A stretch of DNA of 5,250 nucleotides, taken from the NCBI GenBank assembly GCA_030641105.1, contig DAOWHZ010000016.1:1-5250 (forward strand). The letters run 5' to 3'. Position 1 is the first letter of the stretch; each line of letters opens with the position of its first letter. The notes under the pieces are model-generated. The model did no database searches. It was not told the DNA's origin and saw only the letters and a program-made list of their open reading frames with translations. This document shows positions 1 to 4,088 of the stretch, piece after piece. Origin of the DNA: a bacterium (GTDB lineage: Bacteria; Patescibacteria; ABY1; BM507; VMTK01). The translations under genes and the position numbers were made by a program.

Positions 1-27
1 AATACGGATAAATGATAATAAAAACAT
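1..27 (-). CDS. Possible N-terminus of FtsX (partial, runs off window)
   Basis: An ATG at 27-25 on the minus strand opens a frame that stays open to the window edge and reads MFLLSFIRI. A short hydrophobic start with a basic residue would fit the cytoplasmic N-terminus of FtsX, the membrane partner of FtsE, and ftsX normally follows ftsE directly. Only nine codons are visible. No Shine-Dalgarno site precedes the ATG, and an in-frame TAG at 45-43 limits how far upstream the gene could begin. The assignment rests mainly on position, so it is tentative. Confidence 0.3.
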
Positions 28-34
28 AGAAGTA

Positions 35-175
35 ATGCGAAACTACAAATTATGCAAATTCTACAAACTCGCGAATGCCACGAATTATCAATTCGCAAGT
101 TCGTAGTTTCGCATACTAATTCGTAGGTTCGCAATTCGCGAGTTTGTAGAATTTGCATAATTTGTAGTTTCGCAT
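35..175. repeat. 42-bp perfect inverted repeat with TTYGYR octad array
   Basis: Positions 35-76 and 134-175 are exact reverse complements over 42 bp, separated by 57 bp. Read on the plus strand, the loop and right arm are a chain of ten TTYGYRN words starting at 92, 100, 108, 120, 128, 135, 143, 152, 161 and 169, so the period is mostly 8 bp. The left arm carries the same words on the other strand. The right arm ends on the last base of the ftsE stop codon. The transcript could fold into a long cruciform hairpin and slow or end transcription between ftsE and the next gene, but there is no T-run directly after it on the minus strand. Confidence 0.9.
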
Positions 176-855
176 CATAATATATATTTCCCCACCGCCT
201 GATCACTAATAATCATCCCATTATCCAGGGTAATAACCCTTTTTCGCAAGCGATTAACAATTTCCCTATTATGAGTAACCAAAACTACCGTGGTGCCGAA
301 TTTATTAATTTTTTGCAGCAGTTCTATAATTTCTTCGGCATTAATTGAATCTAAATTACCGGTTGGCTCATCAGCTAAAAGTATTTTTGGGCGATGCGCT
401 AAAGAGCGGGCAATAACCACGCGCTGCTGTTCTCCGCCGGAAATTTCCAAAGGATAACGATGCATTTTACCTTCTAAGCCAACAATCTTTAAAACATGCG
501 GCACGATCGTTTTTATTTTTTTAGGAGCCTGCCCGCAAACCTGTAAAGCAAAAGCGACATTTTCAAATAAAGTTTTTTTGTCAAGCAATTTAAAATCCTG
601 AAAAATCACGCCGATTTGCCTTCTTAAAAATGGCACTTCACGCTGGCCAATATTAGTAATATCCCAGCCGCCAACAACAACTTTCCCATGGCTTACTTTT
701 TCTTCGCCAATTAAAGCTTTAACCAAAGTGGTTTTACCAGAACCGGATTGGCCCACAATAGAAACAAACTCGCCTGGTTTAATATGCAAAGCAACCCTGT
801 CTAAGGCCTTGATGTTATGAGGATATATTTTGGAGATGTTTAAAAGTTTAATCAT
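175..855 (-). CDS. ftsE: Cell-division ABC transporter ATP-binding protein FtsE
   Basis: 226 aa, the usual FtsE length. Every ABC ATPase motif is intact: Walker [10 protein letters not shown] (35-43), Q-loop Gln86, signature ISGGEQQR (138-145), Walker B ILLADEP (158-164) with catalytic Glu163, D-loop NLDS (167-170) and switch His195. The GEQQR signature and the DEPTGNLD stretch are typical of the FtsE/LolD/MacB group. The short length, without a substrate-specific extension, and the neighbouring peptidoglycan gene favour FtsE. In known systems FtsE pairs with the membrane protein FtsX and uses ATP hydrolysis in the cytoplasm to activate septal peptidoglycan hydrolases. The ATG at 855-853 is the natural start because Walker A spacing is normal. 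There is no Shine-Dalgarno site: a heptamer repeat begins two bases upstream of the ATG. The gene probably shares a transcript with the fusion gene upstream. LolD-like export is a less likely alternative. Confidence 0.93.
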   Translation of the reverse strand: MIKLLNISKIYPHNIKALDRVALHIKPGEFVSIVGQSGSGKTTLVKALIGEEKVSHGKVVVGGWDITNIGQREVPFLRRQIGVIFQDFKLLDKKTLFENVAFALQVCGQAPKKIKTIVPHVLKIVGLEGKMHRYPLEISGGEQQRVVIARSLAHRPKILLADEPTGNLDSINAEEIIELLQKINKFGTTVVLVTHNREIVNRLRKRVITLDNGMIISDQAVGKYIL

Positions 856-856
856 A

Positions 857-937
857 TTTACGATTGTCGATTTACGATTGTCGATTTACGATTTAATTTT
901 AAAATCTTTTCAATCGACAATCGTAAATCGTCAATCG
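857..937. repeat. Alternating-heptamer repeat forming an inverted repeat between two genes
   Basis: From 857 the DNA alternates TTTACGA and TTGTCGA (a 14-bp unit, about 2.6 copies, to 893). The right part, 912-936, is the reverse complement of 862-886 with one mismatch in 25 bp, leaving a 25-bp loop. The repeat fills the whole gap between ftsE and the fusion gene. It supplies the last codon (Asp) and the TGA stop of the fusion gene (931-936), and it ends two bases before the ftsE ATG. Any transcript through here can fold into a long hairpin. Confidence 0.9.
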
Positions 938-2532
938 GCAATTTTTCTCATTCCATACCTTAACAAATCTTCTGTCTCAATAAAACTAACATCTCTGGTG
1001 TCCGCGCCCAGTGTTACCACAATAATCTGCTCTCCATTATCTGCTTTTGCTCTGGTCATTAAACAATATCCGGCTTCATCCAAATAACCGGTTTTAGATC
1101 CTGTTATATTAAAATGATTTCTGAATATTAATTGGTTGGTATTTTTTACGGTATATGGCTCTTCTGTATTTATCGTATAAAATTTATATTTGGACATTGT
1201 GCTTGCTTTCTGAATAATAGGATGCGTAAAGACCTCTTTGGTTATTATAGCATAATCTTGGACAGAACTCACATTTTCCGGAGACAAACCGGTTGGTTCA
1301 ACAAAATGTGTTGAAGTTGCTCCCCAGCTTACAACCAATTCGTTCATTTTTTTAATAAAATCATCACGGGACAAACCGCTGACACGAACTAAAGTTTCAA
1401 TTGTATTATTAGCAGAGCCAACCAAGGAAGCATACAGCAAATCCTCTATGGTCATGATATCGCCATCTTTAACCCGCAACCGTGATGATTCCCACTTATT
1501 GCAATACTCGTAATTATACTCTTCGTCTTTTGAGCTATAAGCTACTTCTCTGTCTAAACTTGGCCTAGTGTCCAAAAAAACTTTTACGGCAACTAATTTG
1601 GTTAAACTAGCTAAGGGCAAAGTTGTAGTAGCATTTTTTTGCCATAAAACTTCATTAGTTTGCTCATTTATCACAATAGCTGATTTAGCTGTAATAATCG
1701 GCTTGATTGTTGCTCCGGAGCTGGCAATACCTATAACCCTGCCAAATTTTGGCGCAATATAAAGCGGTTCAATGCGAACATTAATCATGCCTTGCCATGT
1801 CGGGGCTAAACAGGCAAAAGCGAATTTATCCAAATCAATAACACGATCGGGATGCGCTTTTCTGTCAGGCCCGTAATCATTAATTTTTACATCAACAAAT
1901 TTGCCATTATCAGTATTATAAACCCTCAGTCTGGAGCCCTTGGGAAAATCCGGCGATGCCGCAAAATTACCGCCTTTATACGCGTACCAGCTTGCCCTGC
2001 CAACAGTCATAGCTTCTGGATTAACAAACACGGCAATGCGGGCAAAAGGCAGATGAATTAAGGAACGGACAAATAATTCAGAAGGATAATCCTTAGTTGG
2101 CAAAGGCCTCCATGCGGAATAATTTTTATCATAAAAATAAACTTGCTTATAATAATTATTTAATTCATCGTAGCTAAACTGAATATAAAATGGCTGATGA
2201 TTATCATAAGCTTGCTTATTGCGAAATTCAAACTGATAAATCTTGCTTATCCGATCTAACTGCCATGGCATATCCATTGGTTCATTAAGCTGTATTACAT
2301 CCACGCCGGTTGCTTCGCTTAAAATATCTGGCACCAAAGACAGCTTCAGTTCATCATTAAAAGCAGCTACAGTATAACCTTTGGCAATGGTTGGCTGGTC
2401 AAGATGAATATAGTATTGAAGATTAATATTATCTGTTTGAGCCGATGTTTCCGCATTGCCAGTATCAGTGGCATAAATAAAACTGCTAATCAATGTTAAT
2501 AATATTAATAATAATATTTTTGTTTTATCCAT
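931..2532 (-). CDS. Exported RlpA-like / D-alanyl-D-alanine carboxypeptidase fusion protein
   Basis: 533 aa. Residues 1-21 form a signal peptide (KTK, then a run of Leu/Ile, ending IYA before Thr22). Residues about 35-172 are a beta-rich domain I do not recognise by name. Residues about 177-258 match the RlpA double-psi beta-barrel: VGRASWY (177-183), GSRLRVYN, then INDYGPDR and RVIDLDKFAF, where RlpA has NDRGP and RIIDLS. Residues about 280-530 are a peptidase S11 domain with all three active-site motifs: SLTK (Ser309, Lys312), SAN (373-375) and KTG (480-482). RlpA proteins bind or cleave denuded glycan at the septum, and S11 enzymes remove the terminal D-Ala of stem peptides. The carboxypeptidase half should be active. 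The RlpA half lacks the TAAH histidine segment (AASPDFP stands there), so it may only bind glycan. ATG at 2532-2530 has no Shine-Dalgarno site; an extended -10 promoter lies about 40 bp upstream. ftsE follows after 75 bp, which fits joint action in wall remodelling at division. Confidence 0.9.
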   Translation of the reverse strand: MDKTKILLLILLTLISSFIYATDTGNAETSAQTDNINLQYYIHLDQPTIAKGYTVAAFNDELKLSLVPDILSEATGVDVIQLNEPMDMPWQLDRISKIYQFEFRNKQAYDNHQPFYIQFSYDELNNYYKQVYFYDKNYSAWRPLPTKDYPSELFVRSLIHLPFARIAVFVNPEAMTVGRASWYAYKGGNFAASPDFPKGSRLRVYNTDNGKFVDVKINDYGPDRKAHPDRVIDLDKFAFACLAPTWQGMINVRIEPLYIAPKFGRVIGIASSGATIKPIITAKSAIVINEQTNEVLWQKNATTTLPLASLTKLVAVKVFLDTRPSLDREVAYSSKDEEYNYEYCNKWESSRLRVKDGDIMTIEDLLYASLVGSANNTIETLVRVSGLSRDDFIKKMNELVVSWGATSTHFVEPTGLSPENVSSVQDYAIITKEVFTHPIIQKASTMSKYKFYTINTEEPYTVKNTNQLIFRNHFNITGSKTGYLDEAGYCLMTRAKADNGEQIIVVTLGADTRDVSFIETEDLLRYGMRKIAD

Positions 2533-2573
2533 ATAATAATGGTTAATGGTTAATGCGTGCTTTTCACAATATC

Positions 2574-2602
2574 ATTATAGCACAAAAGCGATAAAAATAT
2601 AA
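2574..2602 (-). promoter_or_regulatory. Extended -10 promoter for the RlpA/carboxypeptidase gene
   Basis: On the minus strand 2582-2574 read TGC TATAAT, a perfect -10 box with the TGN extension. The -35 position at 17-bp spacing (2602-2597, TTATAT) is weak, as is common for extended -10 promoters. Predicted start of transcription is near 2567, giving a leader of roughly 35 nt before the ATG at 2532. It lies directly after the hairpin and T-tracts at 2590-2716, as expected for a new transcription unit. Confidence 0.55.
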
Positions 2603-2716
2603 AATAAAAAACCGGCAAAAGCCTGCAGAGCGTTAATGAAGAGCAAAAACGCTTAGAGGAGAGAGATTCTAAGAAACGCTCTCTGCTCCTCCACTCTACA
2701 GATTTTTACCGGTTTT
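2600..2716 (-). terminator. 109-nt three-tier hairpin followed by T-tract (terminator or small structured RNA)
   Basis: Read on the minus strand, 2716-2704 (AAAACCGGTAAAA) pairs with 2620-2608 (TTTTGCCGGTTTT), then CTGTAGAG (2701-2694) pairs with CTCTGCAG (2630-2623). Further in, GAGGAGC (2691-2685) pairs with GCTCTTC (2644-2638), and CTTAGA (2673-2668) with TCTAAG (2657-2652). Four irregular positions are G-U wobbles on the minus strand and C-A clashes on the plus strand; one goes the other way. TTTTTT and further T-tracts follow on the minus strand. The structure therefore belongs to minus-strand RNA. It may be a far-downstream terminator of the 82-aa gene or the body of a separate small RNA. 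The remainder of this 406-bp gene-free stretch, 2717-2823, shows nothing I can name. Confidence 0.65.
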
Positions 2717-2823
2717 GTTATGCCTTTCATTTCTTATATTTTAACACATGCTTTGAATACAGGAAAGAAGGCGTAATTTTAAAACTATGCTGTAAAAAAA
2801 ATTTTTGTTGCTATTTAATTTTC

Positions 2824-2881
2824 AAAAAACTCTCACCTCTCTGAACCCGCCAATCGCATTGGCGAATTCGGAGAGATGGAG
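2824..2881 (-). terminator. Probable minus-strand terminator of the 82-aa gene
   Basis: On the minus strand a hairpin is built from CTCTC (2875-2871), GAA, CGCCAAT (2864-2858), a GCG loop, ATTGGCG (2854-2848), TTC and GAGAG (2841-2837), with two G-U wobbles between the arms. An outer CTC/GAG pairing (2881-2879 with 2834-2832) brings the stem to two bases from TTTTTT (2829-2824). It lies about 60 bp after the 82-aa stop codon. The single A-C mismatch on this strand would be a wobble on the plus strand, so the orientation is not certain. Confidence 0.5.
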
Positions 2882-2913
2882 CAGAATGATGAACTATCAA
2901 ACTGCTCCTTTTT
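2878..2913 (+). terminator. Plus-strand intrinsic terminator with no recognised gene in front of it
   Basis: GGAGCAG (2878-2884) and CTGCTCC (2902-2908) form a perfect 7-bp stem with a 17-nt loop, followed at once by TTTTT (2909-2913). The T-run is only on the plus strand. No plus-strand gene precedes it. It may stop antisense transcription into the 82-aa gene, or close an unseen plus-strand small RNA. Its 5' arm overlaps the outer stem of the minus-strand terminator at 2879-2881. Confidence 0.6.
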
Positions 2914-2938
2914 AAAATAATACAAATTTTGGCGGATT

Positions 2939-3187
2939 TTAAGCTACTTTTAATGTTGCTTGATAAAAGCAATGTTGAAGAAAAATTCTTGCAGGTCTAT
3001 CAAATTTGATGTGCAAATACCCATTTCCTATCATGGTTGGGATAGTCAGCGTATCTCCGGGTTTGGCATTATTAAAAAAAGTATCTTGTTTTAAGCACTG
3101 CCCTTGGATCCTACCTTTTTTTAGTGATGCAAACTCCATTATCTGAACATTGTGATTGCTGTCCAATACAACAAGTATTGCTCTCAT
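2939..3187 (-). CDS. 82-aa orphan protein with consensus ribosome binding site and long leader
   Basis: 82 aa; I do not recognise the family. The start MRAILVVLDSNHNVQIMEF reads like an edge beta strand followed by a turn. The middle (about 44-68) has a KPGDTLTIP turn-strand pattern and then YLHIKFDRPARIFL, so a small all-beta fold is likely. There is no signal peptide, membrane segment or metal-binding cluster; three cysteines (30, 73 and none paired in a CxxC motif, with only two clearly placed) give no signature. The gene is credible because AAGGAG lies six bases before the ATG (3187-3185), a near-consensus promoter lies 390 bp upstream, and terminator-like hairpins follow the TAA. It is the only gene here with a Shine-Dalgarno site, so it is probably expressed strongly or under tight translational control. 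Function unknown. Confidence 0.75.
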   Translation of the reverse strand: MRAILVVLDSNHNVQIMEFASLKKGRIQGQCLKQDTFFNNAKPGDTLTIPTMIGNGYLHIKFDRPARIFLQHCFYQATLKVA

Positions 3188-3193
3188 TTTTTT

Positions 3194-3199
3194 CTCCTT
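3194..3199 (-). promoter_or_regulatory. Consensus Shine-Dalgarno site of the 82-aa gene
   Basis: AAGGAG on the minus strand, followed by six A residues and then ATG at 3187-3185. It fixes the start codon. The other complete genes of the window have no comparable site. Confidence 0.85.
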
Positions 3200-3219
3200 T
3201 TCTATTTTTTTATTTTTTA

Positions 3220-3279
3220 AAATTTATCTGACCGTCTAAAACAACAAACCATTTATTATTTTAAACGGCAGATAAATTT
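3220..3279 (-). promoter_or_regulatory. 21-bp leader hairpin directly upstream of the ribosome binding site
   Basis: On the minus strand, AAATTTATCTG plus CCGTTTAAAA (3279-3259) pairs with TTTTAGACGG plus CAGATAAATTT (3241-3220), with one bulged base at 3231 and a 17-nt loop. The one irregular pair is a G-U wobble on the minus strand but C-A on the plus strand, so the RNA is read in the direction of the gene. It ends about 20 nt before the Shine-Dalgarno site and may stabilise the messenger or affect initiation. Confidence 0.65.
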
Positions 3280-3352
3280 ATAAACAAAGAGAAAATCAAT
3301 GAAAAGGATTTTTAATCTGTATCATTCAATTTAAAAGAACAATTTTTTATCC

Positions 3353-3416
3353 TTCTGATTTTCAGAAGAAAGCAGTAAATATGATTTTATTTCTCTGTTC
3401 ACTGCCCTATTCTGAA
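3353..3416 (-). promoter_or_regulatory. Leader segment with two mutually exclusive stems
   Basis: On the minus strand TTCTGAA (3367-3361) can pair with TTCAGAA (3416-3410), a stem extended inward by GCAGT/ACTGC (3405-3401 with 3376-3372). The same TTCTGA can instead pair with TCAGAA (3358-3353) across a 3-nt loop. The long-range and local stems exclude each other. Confidence 0.5.
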
Positions 3417-3425
3417 TTATCAAAC

Positions 3426-3519
3426 AAAAAAGGCAATAAATATTATGGTACTCTTAAAATATTTAGAAGAGAGTGCCGTAATACTTAATTGCCTTTATGT
3501 ATTGGCAATGCCTCTCTCC
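3426..3519 (-). promoter_or_regulatory. Attenuator-like terminator / antiterminator choice in the leader
   Basis: In minus-strand RNA, GGCAAT (3493-3488) pairs with ATTGCC (3437-3432), followed at once by TTTTTT (3431-3426), with inner pairing of TATTACGGCACTCT and AGAGTACCATAATA. This is a terminator form. The same GGCAAT can pair with an earlier ATTGCC (3509-3504), and GGAGAGAG (3519-3512) can pair with CTCTCTTC of the inner stem, so an alternative fold would break the terminator. Against this, the two irregular pairs of the inner stem are C-A on the minus strand and G-U on the plus strand. Confidence 0.45.
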
Positions 3520-3583
3520 AAACATTAGCCCTGCCTATTGCAAGGATTTTATTTAGTTTTCAAAATTCTTTACTTGATTTTTC

Positions 3584-3612
3584 AGTATATCACACTATTA
3601 AAATCTTGTCAA
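3584..3612 (-). promoter_or_regulatory. Near-consensus housekeeping-sigma promoter of the 82-aa transcription unit
   Basis: On the minus strand TTGACA (3612-3607), a 17-bp spacer and TATACT (3589-3584), with TG one base before the -10 box (TGATATACT). The -35 is perfect, the -10 matches five of six, and the spacing is optimal. It is the strongest promoter in the window. Transcription should start near 3577 and run toward the 82-aa gene. Confidence 0.8.
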
Positions 3613-3635
3613 GCGTTTTGGACTTTTTTTGACAA
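3606..3635. promoter_or_regulatory. TTGTCAA / TTGACAA inverted repeat over the -35 region
   Basis: TTGTCAA (3606-3612) and TTGACAA (3629-3635) are inverted copies with a 16-bp spacer, so their centres are 23 bp apart, about two helix turns. The left copy contains the -35 box of the 82-aa promoter. It could be an operator for a dimeric regulator, or simply two divergent -35 boxes: TTGACA at 3629-3634 followed after 17 bp by GCTAAT (3652-3657) is a moderate plus-strand promoter toward the tRNA genes. Confidence 0.4.
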
Positions 3636-3751
3636 TTTTTAGCTTATTTTAGCTAATTTCCTATAAAATTACCATGCTTTAAAAAAATAATAATTTTAGG
3701 AATTACTATAAAATTTTTTTCACGGCTTTTTTCTTTTTTTTAAATATGTTA

Positions 3752-3757
3752 TATAAT
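3752..3757 (+). promoter_or_regulatory. -10 box of the tRNA promoter
   Basis: A perfect TATAAT ends eight bases before the first base of tRNA-Gly, so the transcript would begin almost at the mature 5' end. The -35 position (3729-3734, TTTTCT) is poor. Between 3613 and 3751 I see only AT-rich DNA with a direct repeat of CTATAAAATT (3661-3670 and 3706-3715). Confidence 0.6.
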
Positions 3758-3765
3758 ATAGTAAC

Positions 3766-3839
3766 GCGGGATTAGTACAATGGTAGTACATCTGCTTCCC
3801 AAGCAGGAAACGCGAGTCCGATTCTCGTATCCCGCTCCA
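3766..3839 (+). tRNA. tRNA-Gly (anticodon CCC)
   Basis: A complete cloverleaf. The acceptor stem GCGGGAT (3766-3772) pairs with ATCCCGC (3829-3835). The discriminator is T3836 and CCA is encoded at 3837-3839. The anticodon stem TCTGC/GCAGG closes a TTCCCAA loop, placing CCC at 3798-3800; it reads GGG glycine codons. The T arm is GCGAG TCCGATT CTCGT-like and the D loop contains AATGGTA. The first gene of a two-tRNA unit. Confidence 0.95.
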
Positions 3840-3924
3840 TCCTTCGTCCCGCAATCCTGCGGGACTACGGATGGCAAGCCATTCTCTAAGGGGCTTGCCC
3901 TCTGAAGCTTTAGCGAAAGAGGGC
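3837..3924. repeat. Three consecutive palindromes between the tRNA genes
   Basis: Stem 1: 3837-3853 with 3858-3874, 15 of 17 pairs, 4-nt loop; its arm begins with the CCA of tRNA-Gly. Stem 2: GGCAAGCC (3873-3880) with GGCTTGCC (3892-3899). Stem 3: GCCCTCT (3897-3903) with AGAGGGC (3918-3924), ending in the first two bases of tRNA-Thr, with GAAGCTTTAGCGAA in the loop. Stem 3 shares words with the repeat inside the 355-aa gene (4645-4705), so this is a dispersed palindromic element inserted in or grown between the tRNAs. It may guide processing. Confidence 0.85.
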
Positions 3925-3994
3925 CGAGATAGCTCAGTGGTAGAGCAACGCATTCGTAACGCGTAGGTCATGGGTTCAAATCCCATTCTCGGCT
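3923..3994 (+). tRNA. tRNA-Thr (anticodon CGT)
   Basis: The acceptor stem GCCGAGA (3923-3929) pairs with TCTCGGC (3987-3993) and the discriminator is T3994. CCA is not encoded (CAA follows), unlike the Gly gene, so a CCA-adding enzyme is needed. D arm AGCTCAGTGGTAGAGC is standard, and the T arm ATGGG TTCAAAT CCCAT is perfect. The anticodon loop TTCGTAA gives CGT (3955-3957), reading ACG threonine codons. The anticodon stem ACGCA/CGCGT has an A-C mismatch next to the loop. Followed directly by a strong terminator. Confidence 0.95.
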
Positions 3995-3997
3995 CAA

Positions 3998-4057
3998 AAA
4001 AAATAAATGAAGGCGCCCCGCCGTTCGCGAACAGCGGGGCGCCTTCATTTATTTTTT
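3998..4057. terminator. Bidirectional intrinsic terminator, 24-bp perfect stem
   Basis: 3998-4021 and 4034-4057 are exact complements over 24 bp, with a GC-rich core (GGCGCCCCGC) and AT-rich feet that end in six T on either strand. The 12-nt loop contains GTTCGCGAAC. It closes the tRNA unit on the plus strand and the 355-aa gene on the minus strand, whose stop codon is 31 bp away. Confidence 0.93.
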
Positions 4058-4088
4058 GCTCGTGGCTATTCGTAACAATTCATACTAT

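Larger units (their letters stand above)
3188..3577 (-). promoter_or_regulatory. Long structured 5' leader of the 82-aa gene (candidate cis-regulatory RNA)
   Basis: From the predicted start near 3577 to the ATG at 3187 the minus-strand RNA would be about 390 nt with no convincing reading frame. It contains, in order: a competing-hairpin segment ending in T6 (3426-3519), a stem at 3361-3416 that competes with one at 3353-3367, a weaker stem AAGGAT/ATCCTT (3304-3309 with 3349-3354), and a 21-bp hairpin just before the ribosome binding site (3220-3279). I cannot match it to a known riboswitch, 6S, SRP, RNase P or tmRNA by eye. This entry also accounts for most of the 578-bp stretch without a protein gene between 3188 and the tRNA genes. 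Confidence 0.55.

Noticed and set aside
35..175. CRISPR array or insertion-sequence ends
   Set aside because: The words are 7-9 bp with no constant 25-40 bp repeat or unique spacers, and there is no transposase or room for one between the arms.
830..1087. Plus-strand open frame of 85 codons
   Set aside because: It is antisense to ftsE, the heptamer repeat and the end of the fusion gene. The TIVDLRLS-type wording is just the translated repeat.
3426..3577. 6S RNA, SRP RNA, tmRNA or RNase P RNA
   Set aside because: I looked for their conserved core motifs by eye and found none. A 6S-like shape cannot be fully excluded without a covariance search.
3661..3715. Direct repeat of CTATAAAATT as a promoter pair or attachment site
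   Set aside because: Only 10 bp and AT-rich; no supporting -35 boxes, integrase gene or tRNA-end match.
3720..3986. Minus-strand open frame of 88 codons
   Set aside because: It runs antisense through both tRNA genes and the palindromes between them; its FAKASEG wording is the repeat read as protein.
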